Origin: Patescibacteria group bacterium
GTDB taxonomy: Bacteria > Patescibacteriota > Gracilibacteria > Peribacterales > Peribacteraceae
Direction: 5' to 3'
DNA length: 34,699 bases
Assembly (NCBI GenBank): GCA_018818235.1
Contig: JAHISE010000067.1
Coordinates: 1-34,699, forward strand
Each line of letters opens with the position of its first letter. The stretch's first letter is position 1. The notes beneath the pieces were generated by a model that ran no database searches, had not been told where the DNA came from, and saw only the letters and a program-made list of their open reading frames with translations. The translations under genes were made by a program, and so were the position numbers. Shown here one piece after another: positions 14,437-22,128 of this stretch.

Positions 14437-15552
14437 ATGAATCAGGACATCTACATCACCGGAACCGGCCAAACACCCTTTGGAGAACATTGGGACTTAA
14501 GTCTAAAAGATTTAATGGAGCAAGCCATATCAAAAGCTATTGAATCATCAGAATTAACCGCACTTGATATCGATTTTATCATTGTCTCCAACATGCTCGG
14601 CGAAAGAACCAATGACCAAGCACATTTGGGAGCAATGGCATCCGCAATGCTTCCTCATAGACCTCCTGCCATAAGAACCGAGGCCGCATGTGCATCGGGA
14701 TCGGTCGCAATTCATACGGCGTTGAGTTTACTGGAGAGCGGACGTGCCGAAACAGTCTTGGTAATAGGAGTCGAGAAGATGACAGATGTTCCAACAGAAG
14801 AAATTTCCGCAGCACTTATGGGAGCCGCCGATGCGGAGAAAGATATTCCTTCAGGGCTCACATTCCCCGGAATTTTCGGACTGATCGCTAACAGATACAT
14901 GTACGAATATAGTCTGACCAGAGATAAATTGAATATAGTAAGTGCCCGACATCACGAAAATGCGGTTTATAATCCCAATGCACAGTTCCAAGTTAAGATT
15001 CCTGCTGAAAAAGTCTCTCAGAGCGCAACAGTTGCGGACCCACTTTGTCTTTTAGACTGTTCTCCAATCAGTGACGGAGCTGCTGCTGTCATTCTTTCCA
15101 CTAAACATGAGTCACCAATCAGAATTGTGGCTTCACAAATGAGCACTGATACTTTAAGTATTACAGATCGACCCTCATTAACATCGTTCCCGGCAACAAA
15201 AGATGCTGTTGAACGTGCACTGGAAGAAGCTCAGATTTCTCGCGAAGATATTTCCCATTTGGAGATACATGATTGCTTTTCCATAGCTGCCATAATCAAT
15301 TTGGAAGACCTAGGGTATGCAATTCCGGGGCAAGGAATTCGGCTATATGAAGCGGATAACTCGATGCCTTCAATTAATAAGTCCGGTGGACTTAAAGCAT
15401 GCGGTCATCCTGTAGGAGCAACAGGTGTAAAGCAGATCAGCGAACTTACTGCGCAACTTAAATCTTCAAATGAGCGCTATGCTCTTGCTCACAACTTTGG
15501 AGGAGCCGGTGCAACATGCTGCATTCACATTTTAGAAAATTCAAATGCCTGA
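14437..15552 (+). CDS. Acetyl-CoA C-acetyltransferase, SCP-x/archaeal-type thiolase
   Basis: Makes acetoacetyl-CoA from two acetyl-CoA for HMG-CoA synthesis. The 371-aa protein has the nucleophilic Cys in RTEAACASGSVAIH (near residue 87), the HDCFSIAAI motif of the SCP-x/archaeal branch (bacterial biosynthetic thiolases have NEAFA there), and the C-terminal GGLKACGHPVGATG with the second Cys and His. The branch plus adjacency to a short HMG-CoA synthase and a DUF35 domain indicates the archaeal-style thiolase-HMGS complex. The stop overlaps the next gene's start by 8 nt. Confidence 0.93.
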   Translation: MNQDIYITGTGQTPFGEHWDLSLKDLMEQAISKAIESSELTALDIDFIIVSNMLGERTNDQAHLGAMASAMLPHRPPAIRTEAACASGSVAIHTALSLLESGRAETVLVIGVEKMTDVPTEEISAALMGAADAEKDIPSGLTFPGIFGLIANRYMYEYSLTRDKLNIVSARHHENAVYNPNAQFQVKIPAEKVSQSATVADPLCLLDCSPISDGAAAVILSTKHESPIRIVASQMSTDTLSITDRPSLTSFPATKDAVERALEEAQISREDISHLEIHDCFSIAAIINLEDLGYAIPGQGIRLYEADNSMPSINKSGGLKACGHPVGATGVKQISELTAQLKSSNERYALAHNFGGAGATCCIHILENSNA

Positions 15553-16507
15553 TTCTCCTCAAGTAATTCACCGAGCCAATAAAGAACAGTATAAAAAAAT
15601 GCAGAGTGGTGTCATCATCTCTCATACAACAATAATGAATCCGCCTAAGGGTTTCGGAAGCAAGCCGAAGACTATTGGGTTAATTGAATTGAATGATGGT
15701 AGCCGAGTGCTTGGTAATATTATTACGCGCGTTTCGGAATCCGACTCAACATTCTGTCCGGATTCCGGATTCCGGATTCCGATCATTGGGCAAAGCGTTA
15801 CTCCCCACCTAAGACTAAATAGAATCAATCCCCAAGGCCTGCGCATCTACGAAGTCCAATACCAAGTAACTCAAGAACAACCCGTTAAACAAAAACAAGA
15901 ATTCCACGGTTACATAATTGCCCTTACCGGACCTTCGGGAGTCGGGAAAACAACCGTAAGTAAAATTCTTACTACCAAAATAGGAGACTATGCTGTCAAA
16001 GTTCCGATACTTACAACCAGAAAATCTTCCAATCAGGATGATGGTGAATATGAATACATCTCAGGAAGAGAATTTGATGTACTCAAGAAACAAAACAAGC
16101 TCGCATCCTTCACTCGCATCCCATCTTCTACAGAATCGCGATGGTACGGATATAGAAAGAGTGATATCGAAGTAATTCTTAAGCAAAAGAAAATCCCGGT
16201 TGTAATTACAGAGATGGGACTACTGCAAGAACTTGCAAATAACTACGGTCGCCGATCAATTCTTTCATTCGGACTTCTCCCCCCGGGAAAGAGCAAGAGA
16301 CTAATGCTCAGTTGCCTGCTCCATCGTCTAAGAAAGCGTGGTCGTGACAGCGAAGAGGCTATCGAAGAGCGCTTAAAGAACGCCGAACGAGATCTGCAGT
16401 ACTTTGACGATATGGGACATCTGTTTGATGATTTGATCGTGAATGAGGATTTGGATACGGTTATTTCTATGCTTAAGGGGAAAGTATTGGCAATCGCGAA
16501 GGGGTAA
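15545..16507 (+). CDS. DUF35 OB-fold fused to guanylate-kinase-like domain
   Basis: A 320-aa two-domain protein. Residues ~20-115 look like the DUF35 OB-fold (SGVIISHTTIMNPPKGF, TIGLIELNDGSRVLGNII, IGQSV, GLRIYEVQY). In archaea DUF35 proteins bridge thiolase and HMG-CoA synthase. The usual N-terminal zinc ribbon is missing: no CxxC is seen. Residues ~122-320 are a P-loop kinase of the guanylate kinase type (ALTGPSGVGKTTVSK, then LTTRKSS..DDGEYEYIS). GMP-binding positions are altered: TTRxxR lacks the second Arg, and the E-h-x-G-x-Y-Y-G-T region reads SFTRIPSS...RWYGY. Substrate is therefore probably not GMP; phosphomevalonate is a candidate because that kinase is missing from the cluster (inference). 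Three GGATTCC units are inserted in the OB-fold (FCPDSGFRIP). It overlaps thiolase by 8 nt. Confidence 0.82.
   Translation: MPDSPQVIHRANKEQYKKMQSGVIISHTTIMNPPKGFGSKPKTIGLIELNDGSRVLGNIITRVSESDSTFCPDSGFRIPIIGQSVTPHLRLNRINPQGLRIYEVQYQVTQEQPVKQKQEFHGYIIALTGPSGVGKTTVSKILTTKIGDYAVKVPILTTRKSSNQDDGEYEYISGREFDVLKKQNKLASFTRIPSSTESRWYGYRKSDIEVILKQKKIPVVITEMGLLQELANNYGRRSILSFGLLPPGKSKRLMLSCLLHRLRKRGRDSEEAIEERLKNAERDLQYFDDMGHLFDDLIVNEDLDTVISMLKGKVLAIAKG
15760..15780. repeat. GGATTCC heptamers inside the DUF35 domain
   Basis: Exactly three GGATTCC units, read as PDSGFRIP. An inverted GGAATCCG lies 24 bp upstream, so the tract can fold. Confidence 0.9.
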
Positions 16508-16682
16508 TAATGAATCAGAATAAAACTGAATATTCTTGGCACGCGTGGGTGGGAACCGCGACATTGTAATTTTGCAGTTTCAGCCTCCAAATGCGTAGCG
16601 TGGCAAAAATGTAGGAGGGGTCATTTGTAAGTCAAATCCTTATCCGACCTCCGCGCATTGGAGCGCCGGTCCCTTTCCAACT
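16508..16682. other. Intergenic, no gene seen
   Basis: About 175 bp after the fusion gene. It contains scattered GC-rich words but no ORF, tRNA or convincing terminator that I can support. Confidence 0.4.
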
Positions 16683-16885
16683 GACCTCACCCCCGGCCCC
16701 TCTCCTCTGAGGAGGAGAGGGGAGCTATGCTTTTGGAGAGAACGAACTTTGATTTCTTTAATATTTGAGAGAACAAACATGGTTTTCTCCAATAGCGGAG
16801 CTCCCCTCTCCACAGTGGGCAGGGCACGTCTCACATGTGAGACGTGCCAGGCGGAGCGGTGTGGAGAGGGGCAGGGGGTGAGGTC
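16683..16885. repeat. C/G-rich inverted repeat element, copy C
   Basis: GACCTCACCCCCGGCCCC at the left and GAGGGGCAGGGGGTGAGGTC at the right form near-complementary arms. Inner words GGAGAGAACGAACTTTGATT and AATAGCGGAGCTCCCCTC match copy A. A separate perfect palindrome (16823-16848) interrupts the right arm. Confidence 0.88.
16823..16848. repeat. 26-bp perfect palindrome
   Basis: GGCACGTCTCACA followed by its exact complement TGTGAGACGTGCC, without a loop. It interrupts the right arm of repeat copy C and is absent from copies A, B and D, so it is a later insertion or a hairpin of its own. Confidence 0.85.
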
Positions 16886-16986
16886 GGATAGAAAGCTAAA
16901 ATTTATTCCAGCAAATTATCTTTTGATCCCAGCCAATATAGCAATATTTTGACCCCATCCTGTCTCTACTATATTGCCCCAATTTA

Positions 16987-16995
16987 TGCTATAAT
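16987..16995 (+). promoter_or_regulatory. Extended -10 promoter
   Basis: TGCTATAAT lies 27 nt before the ATG of the next ORF. No -35 with good spacing is seen and no Shine-Dalgarno site in the ~20-nt leader. Confidence 0.55.
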
Positions 16996-17022
16996 CTAAA
17001 GATTCGTTGAATCTAATATCAA

Positions 17023-17850
17023 ATGAAAAAACAAAAACACACCATCAATATCGAACTTTACGAGGCAATGTTTGTTGCCAGCTTACTACTGACAATAACC
17101 CTTGCCACGCTATCATCTATGAATAGGACGCATAGTGCTGAGGTTATGGATGCTAAGAGTGGCAGTGGTGCTGTTGTAGATCAATCCGGAGCATTGGTGG
17201 TTCCACATCTGCTAACTGAAGATGAACGTAATGAGCGAATATTCGGTTTTATACTACGAAGACGAAGCAAGCAGAAAGAGTTTTTTGCATATAAGAATGA
17301 AGATAGCGAAAGATGGATCAAGCGCAAACAACACGGAGACTCGTGCCTTATGGAACTTAGGATGGCAAACAGAGATACCAAATTGCCAATCCTCTTTAGA
17401 TGCTACAGAGCTCAACTTACTTTGAATCTGGAGTCACTTCGCAAAGAAAAAGCATTTGTACTAAATATGCCCGGTATTTCCGAAGATAAATTGAATCAAG
17501 CGACGAGTTCAATCGATAATTTGACTGAAGCAATCACAACAATGATAGATGGAATTGATTCCGTAGTTTATACAACAAAGGAATCTTTGGAAGAGTCCAA
17601 AGTGCTGCTTGCAGAAAATTACAGGACACCTTATTGGAAAGCTCAAGAAGAACTTCGCGCAGATTACCTGCTTACATGGGCTGCATATTTTATGGATAAG
17701 ATCGAAAAGATAGAGAACACCGACCTTTCTCCGGAAGATGAGGAATTGGTGACTAATGCGCGTGAATGTATCGAGGATGTGATGTTAAAGATTCAGCTTG
17801 AGGATGCTCAGGGTAGATTTAAGGAATGCGTGGAAATAATGAGGAATTGA
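17023..17850 (+). CDS. Hypothetical membrane-anchored protein
   Basis: A 275-aa protein with a short basic N-terminus (MKKQKH), one hydrophobic helix at residues ~14-30 (AMFVASLLLTITLATL), then a soluble domain that is mostly charged helix. Residues ~70-90 are strongly basic (FILRRRSKQKEFF); the C-terminal half has long acidic helices (EESKVLLAENYR, KIEKIENTDLSPEDEELV). Three Cys occur in the soluble part (SCLM, FRCY, ARECIE). No family recognised. A type II single-pass topology with the bulk outside the cytoplasm is likely. It is monocistronic by its own extended -10 promoter. Confidence 0.68.
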   Translation: MKKQKHTINIELYEAMFVASLLLTITLATLSSMNRTHSAEVMDAKSGSGAVVDQSGALVVPHLLTEDERNERIFGFILRRRSKQKEFFAYKNEDSERWIKRKQHGDSCLMELRMANRDTKLPILFRCYRAQLTLNLESLRKEKAFVLNMPGISEDKLNQATSSIDNLTEAITTMIDGIDSVVYTTKESLEESKVLLAENYRTPYWKAQEELRADYLLTWAAYFMDKIEKIENTDLSPEDEELVTNARECIEDVMLKIQLEDAQGRFKECVEIMRN

Positions 17851-17851
17851 A

Positions 17852-17968
17852 GGCAGTTGGCAGTTGGCATATTGGCAGTTGGCTATCGGCGGCTGTTGAA
17901 CATGGTTTATTGGCCATCATTTGCGACCGCAAATAGCCAATAAGCCAACCTGCCAAAAGCCAATTGCT
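17852..17968. repeat. GGCAGTT heptads and nested hairpin
   Basis: Heptads GGCAGTT run at the left. A nested hairpin follows at 17909-17942: ATTGGC and GCCAAT enclose ATTTGCG-AC-CGCAAAT. AGCCAAT-type words then run toward the next gene. Confidence 0.75.
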
Positions 17969-17996
17969 ATTCAATGCAACCTCTTGACTCATGCTG

Positions 17997-18002
17997 TATA
18001 CT
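17997..18002 (+). promoter_or_regulatory. -10 box of the YgjP-like gene
   Basis: TATACT lies 10 nt before the ATG at 18013, which fixes the start and predicts a 0-4 nt leader. TGCAAC lies 16 bp upstream; the same hexamer is 17 bp before the idi -10. Confidence 0.5.
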
Positions 18003-18012
18003 TCGCATCTCC

Positions 18013-18714
18013 ATGACCCCCAAAAAACGTATCCGCCACAGGGTTGAACGCACAGGAAACAAGCATTCCCGTGCCGTATTTACCGATGGAACCATAGTTA
18101 TCAGACTAGCCAGAAATCTATCGCGAACAGAAGCGGAAGAACATGTTCGCGACCTTCTGCGCAGAATGACACAACAATTGCTGGAGGAGGAGCAAAAGAC
18201 AGTTATAGACCCATTCAGACCACTGCTTGATGGTAATCAGAGTCTTACAATCACACTAGCTACAGGAAAACAATATCACTTTACTCTTAAATCCGGATCC
18301 AGGACTTCAGCCAGAAGAACCTCCAGAGGCTGGTCTGTTACAGTTGGTCCACATATCCGACGCAAGGGGCTGCACAGTTTTCTGTGGAAATTGCTCTCTA
18401 AATCTGAAGAGAAACGAGTCCGAATTCTGGTACATATGATTAATGACGAAACATTCAGCTATCCTCTGCGAAAGATCACTCTTAAATTTGCAACATCCCA
18501 ATGGGGAAGCTGCTCAACCAGAAAAGTAATCATGCTGAATTCTGCATTGCTGTTCACACCACCATCAGTTCTAAAATATTTGATAGTGCATGAGCTTTCT
18601 CATTTGCGATTTGGGAACCACTCCCCTACTTATTGGAGAAATGTGGGTAGCGCGATGCCTACTTTTAAAAGAGCGAGGGAAATATTGAAGGATTATAGAT
18701 TGCCAACTCTGTAA
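18013..18714 (+). CDS. YgjP-like (DUF45) zinc metallopeptidase
   Basis: A 233-aa protein of the YgjP/WLM-related metallopeptidase family, with no membrane segment. The C-terminal half carries the family core: SQWGSCSTRKVIMLN, then the zinc motif HELSH (two His and the catalytic Glu) followed by FGNHSPTYWRNV, whose His is the likely third ligand. The N-terminal ~100 residues are basic and poorly conserved. The biological substrate of the family is not established. The Met at 18013 is chosen over the track start 13 codons earlier because of the -10 box directly before it. Confidence 0.87.
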   Translation: MTPKKRIRHRVERTGNKHSRAVFTDGTIVIRLARNLSRTEAEEHVRDLLRRMTQQLLEEEQKTVIDPFRPLLDGNQSLTITLATGKQYHFTLKSGSRTSARRTSRGWSVTVGPHIRRKGLHSFLWKLLSKSEEKRVRILVHMINDETFSYPLRKITLKFATSQWGSCSTRKVIMLNSALLFTPPSVLKYLIVHELSHLRFGNHSPTYWRNVGSAMPTFKRAREILKDYRLPTL

Positions 18715-18749
18715 AAAATACAAACATGTCGATTGTGACAATATTTCTC

Positions 18750-18777
18750 TTGTTTTCCCTTTTTAAATAACTACAAT
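18750..18777 (+). promoter_or_regulatory. Leaderless promoter of pilin-LamG gene
   Basis: TTGTTT, 16 bp, TACAAT, with the ATG only 6 nt after the -10. The transcript would start at or within a base or two of the start codon. Confidence 0.6.
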
Positions 18778-18783
18778 TTACGC

Positions 18784-20541
18784 ATGCGCATGAAAAGATA
18801 CCATTCCAGCCAAGGATTCACCCTGCTAGAAATACTAATCGTAATGGTGATTCTTATCATTCTTTTTGGATTAATATTTGTAAAACTTCGTCCAATAAAG
18901 CATAAAGGGCAAGCTTATGACATAGAAAGGATGGCTGAAGTAAAAAGTATTGAAAGCGGAGTTACACAATACATTATAGATAACTTGTCTTTGCCCTCAG
19001 GCACTCCTATAGGAGACGCATCGGTTGCAAAAGATATATGTCAGGAATCTGTCACCGGTGCATCGTGTACCGGTAGCCCTGTTAATGGAGTTGATCTTTC
19101 TAGCCTAGTACCCGTTTTCCTTCAAACAATCCCTGTGGATCCTGCGGCCACAGGATCGATCGTAACTGGATATAAATTTTATAGCGACGGCGAAGATGTG
19201 TATGCAATAGCACCATTGATTAGTGCTTTGCCATCCTATACTCCGCCAACCGGAGATGATGATGAAGGCGAAGACGAAAGCGGATGTGCAGGCAGTCTAA
19301 TTGCGTATTGGAAACTAGATGAAACTACCGGAACATCCTCTACTGATGAATGTGGCGGTACTCACAATGGCACACTTCTTAATGGAGCCACTTGGATGAG
19401 TGGACTTTTTGATAATGCAATTAAGCTTGACGGATCTAATGATTCGATAAATATACCCACACATTCCGACTTCAACTCATTAAATTCCTTCACAACTTCT
19501 GCATGGATATTGCCTTATACACTCAATGATTCACGAATAATACAAAATGATGCTTTGGAGATGACATTTTATTCTGATGGGCGCGTTCGATTTTCTATTG
19601 CCGGAATACTTGGGAACTACTATTCAATAAGCAAGCTACCGGTTAATCATTGGTCACATGTAGCAATAGATTATGATGGATCTAATGTTAAACTATACAT
19701 CAATGGCGCATTGGACATATCTTTAGTTGCATCTGGCACTACGTCTTCGGATGCAGGCGATTTAAACATCGGATCTACAGGTTCATCTAATTACTTCAGT
19801 GGAAAAATCGATGATGTACGATTTTATAATTCATCTATCAGTGCCTCCGAAATAGGAACACTTGCAGCTGCAGGATTTGATGGCTCGTTAGTTGCTTATT
19901 GGAAACTGGATGAGGGATCCGGAAATACTTCTGCGGATTCTTCCGGTAGTACAAACGAGCATTTTCTTACATTGTACAATAACCCTACTTGGGAAGCTTC
20001 TTCTACTCCACCAACAAATTATAGCAATCCATATTCTATCAATCTCGATGGGAGTAATGATTATGGACGAGTTGCCTCCCATAATGATTTCACATTCCCC
20101 GAAGGATTCAGTGTGAGCCTATGGGCATATCTGGATACAAGCATGCCTTATGGTGGCGGTCTTGTAGGAAGCCAACACTTCTATTATCAAGGATGGATGA
20201 TTTATACATATAATAATAGCGTACGTGTTTATATTAATAATGAGCTTAAAGGAAATACCAGCATAAGTTCTGCAGAATGGAAACTGATAACTTTGGTATG
20301 GGATGGATCAAACGTTAAGCTATATATAAATAGCACACTCACGAATGATACTGTTTATGGTACTGCACCAAATAGCGGAGGTGATAGTATCATCATTGGT
20401 GGCATGTACTCCTCCGGTTCCGACACAGGTGGCAATCCCAGTTCTTTCTTTAATGATAAAATCGATGATATTAAAATATTCAATAGACCACTGTCTTTTG
20501 CGGAAGTGCAAAGAATTGCTTCGGGAAATCCGCTCCCTTAA
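18784..20541 (+). CDS. Prepilin-like protein with two LamG/concanavalin-like domains
   Basis: A 585-aa type IV pilin-like or pseudopilin-like surface protein. Residues 1-35 hold a class III prepilin signal: basic leader, cleavage after Gly in QG-FTLLEILIVMVILI with Glu at +5, and a hydrophobic helix. Residues ~40-150 form a pilin head with two Cys that is homologous to the next gene. After an acidic linker (GDDDEGEDESG), two ~200-aa repeats each begin with AYWKLDE and contain a KLDGSNDS/NLDGSNDY strand, W-hhh-h-YDGSNVKLYIN and a KIDDVRFYN/KIDDIKIFN end, the pattern of LamG-like jelly rolls (carbohydrate or protein binding in other families). It is probably displayed at a pilus or cell surface for adhesion. 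It is coupled closely (12 bp) to the short paralog. Confidence 0.88.
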   Translation: MRMKRYHSSQGFTLLEILIVMVILIILFGLIFVKLRPIKHKGQAYDIERMAEVKSIESGVTQYIIDNLSLPSGTPIGDASVAKDICQESVTGASCTGSPVNGVDLSSLVPVFLQTIPVDPAATGSIVTGYKFYSDGEDVYAIAPLISALPSYTPPTGDDDEGEDESGCAGSLIAYWKLDETTGTSSTDECGGTHNGTLLNGATWMSGLFDNAIKLDGSNDSINIPTHSDFNSLNSFTTSAWILPYTLNDSRIIQNDALEMTFYSDGRVRFSIAGILGNYYSISKLPVNHWSHVAIDYDGSNVKLYINGALDISLVASGTTSSDAGDLNIGSTGSSNYFSGKIDDVRFYNSSISASEIGTLAAAGFDGSLVAYWKLDEGSGNTSADSSGSTNEHFLTLYNNPTWEASSTPPTNYSNPYSINLDGSNDYGRVASHNDFTFPEGFSVSLWAYLDTSMPYGGGLVGSQHFYYQGWMIYTYNNSVRVYINNELKGNTSISSAEWKLITLVWDGSNVKLYINSTLTNDTVYGTAPNSGGDSIIIGGMYSSGSDTGGNPSSFFNDKIDDIKIFNRPLSFAEVQRIASGNPLP

Positions 20542-20553
20542 AAAGAAGAATCT

Positions 20554-21006
20554 ATGAAAGATTCCTTTATCAGAAAACACAATGGCTTCACTCTATTGGA
20601 ATTGCTGATGGTAATGGCAATTATGGTAATTCTGTTGGGTATTATAAGTGTTAAATTAAAACCAATGCTTCGCACCGGTCTGGCATATGATATTCGAAGA
20701 AAGAGTGATGTAAAACAACTGGAAAATGCACTTACGCAAGCTATGATTGATAGAATTAGTCCACCAAATAATATTCCTTCCTCAGAAGCAAATGCAAAAT
20801 GGATTTGCCAATACACTTATAAGGGCATTGACTGCATTGATCCTCCTTTGGGAGGTATTGATTTATCTTATCTGGTTCCGGATTATTTATCAGATATACC
20901 AGTAGATCCTATAATTGAAACAGATGATTTATCAGGATATAAAATATATAAGGATGGTTCATTCTTTTACATAATTGCTCCATATTTGGAACAATTACCA
21001 GATTGA
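20554..21006 (+). CDS. Prepilin-like protein, short paralog
   Basis: A 150-aa protein with a class III prepilin signal (HNG-FTLLELLMVMAIMVILLG, Glu +5). The rest parallels the head of the upstream protein: YDI.R..DVK.LE, ICQ...G..C, GGIDLSYLVPDYLSDIPVDP and GYKIYKDG-FFYIIAP. It ends where the upstream protein goes into its LamG domains, so the pair is a tandem duplication with domain gain or loss. It probably forms the pilus shaft or a minor pilin that the LamG form joins (inference). The prepilin peptidase and assembly ATPase are not in the window. Confidence 0.88.
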   Translation: MKDSFIRKHNGFTLLELLMVMAIMVILLGIISVKLKPMLRTGLAYDIRRKSDVKQLENALTQAMIDRISPPNNIPSSEANAKWICQYTYKGIDCIDPPLGGIDLSYLVPDYLSDIPVDPIIETDDLSGYKIYKDGSFFYIIAPYLEQLPD

Positions 21007-21061
21007 TTTACTAGTTTCCTGTTAGTTTGCTACCATAGAGTCACCAATTCCCCCTAATAAT

Positions 21062-21208
21062 ATGTTCTACGATGACGACGATGACAAGAAGCCCGAAGAT
21101 GACAACTCAGAGGAAGAACAAATAGTCGAAGCCGGTGACTACAATCTTGGTGAAGATATCGGAGCTATGATTGACGAAGGACAGGATTCCGACACTGCAC
21201 AATTATGA
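21062..21208 (+). CDS. Small acidic protein
   Basis: A 48-aa ORF too short for the supplied track. It opens MFYDDDDDKKPEDDNSEEE and has about 20 Asp or Glu residues with only two Lys. Its TGA overlaps the ATG of the phosphatase gene (ATGA), a typical sign of translational coupling and of a real gene. No family recognised. The strongly acidic, probably disordered character suggests a protein- or metal-binding partner, which is only a guess. Confidence 0.65.
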   Translation: MFYDDDDDKKPEDDNSEEEQIVEAGDYNLGEDIGAMIDEGQDSDTAQL

Positions 21209-22032
21209 GCAAAGAAGTAAATTTAGATATAGCAATGGAAGTTGCATTGCCAACTATAAAAAAAGCAGCTGAGCTAGCTTTGGAATATCATAAAAAGATA
21301 GATCCAAAAAATGCAGGATCCAATCTTGGCATAGATACCAAAAGACCAAGGGACTATGTAACTGATGCCGATAAAGCAGTGCAAAAAATGATTATTGAGG
21401 AAATTCAAAAGACGTATCCATCGCATCGCTTTATAGCAGAGGAAGAAGGATCAGATAATTTGGGTGATCCTGAATCACCTTACACATGGATTATTGATCC
21501 GATTGATGGAACTTGTCCTTTTATTCACGGTCGCCCACACTTTGGAACAATTATTGCACTAAAAAAGGATGATGAGGTTGTTCTTGGATTGATGTATATG
21601 CCTCTTCTGGATGAACTTTACACATGCATAAAAGGAAATGGTGCGTTCTTTAACGACAAACCTGTTGTGTTACGCAATACAAGAAATATGGATGATGCGG
21701 TGCTCTGTTCTAATTTTCGACGAACTGTTGATATAAATGGCATTGCACATCTGCCAGTTATTTTATGCGCAAATACAGAGAACTACGGATGTGCAGTTTA
21801 TGAACTTGGTCTAATCCTTCAGGGATTAAATGATGGGTTCTATTGCTCCGGCCCACGCCTCTGGGACATAGCTGCAGGATGTTTGATGATAGAGGAAGCA
21901 GGAGGCAAAGCTAGATATGAATTGAAGGAACCGGATAATGTAAGGTCAGGAGTCCTTTGCGCAACATCAACCGCTGCGATTTTTGAAGAGCTTGAGGAGT
22001 TTGTCTTCAACAAGATGAAGTACTTGAGTTAA
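21205..22032 (+). CDS. Inositol monophosphatase family protein
   Basis: A 275-aa Mg-dependent phosphatase of the IMPase/FBPase-like fold (inositol-1-phosphatase, histidinol-phosphatase, archaeal FBPase and CysQ are relatives). Motifs: DYVTDADKAVQ near residue 50, AEEEGS (metal Glu), WIIDPIDGT (motif A, metal Asp residues), and PRLWDIAAGCLMIEEAGG (motif B). Substrate is not predictable; CPR cells often lack inositol lipids, so a sugar or nucleotide phosphate is as likely. It is coupled to the upstream acidic ORF. Confidence 0.92.
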   Translation: MSKEVNLDIAMEVALPTIKKAAELALEYHKKIDPKNAGSNLGIDTKRPRDYVTDADKAVQKMIIEEIQKTYPSHRFIAEEEGSDNLGDPESPYTWIIDPIDGTCPFIHGRPHFGTIIALKKDDEVVLGLMYMPLLDELYTCIKGNGAFFNDKPVVLRNTRNMDDAVLCSNFRRTVDINGIAHLPVILCANTENYGCAVYELGLILQGLNDGFYCSGPRLWDIAAGCLMIEEAGGKARYELKEPDNVRSGVLCATSTAAIFEELEEFVFNKMKYLS

Positions 22033-22046
22033 ATACAGATAAATCC

Positions 22047-22128
22047 AATACTTACTACTCACTACCAACTACAAACTCGATATTACTAATAACATATGAT
22101 TAGTGAGTAGTTTGTAGTGAGTAGTTAA
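22047..22128. repeat. Inverted heptad repeat between convergent genes
   Basis: TACTACTCACTACCAACTAC...ATTACTAAT on the left faces ATTAGTGAGTAGTTTGTAGTGAGTAG on the right, an imperfect 30-bp inverted repeat around AACATATG. It lies between the IMPase and maf stop codons and probably stops transcription from both sides. Confidence 0.7.
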
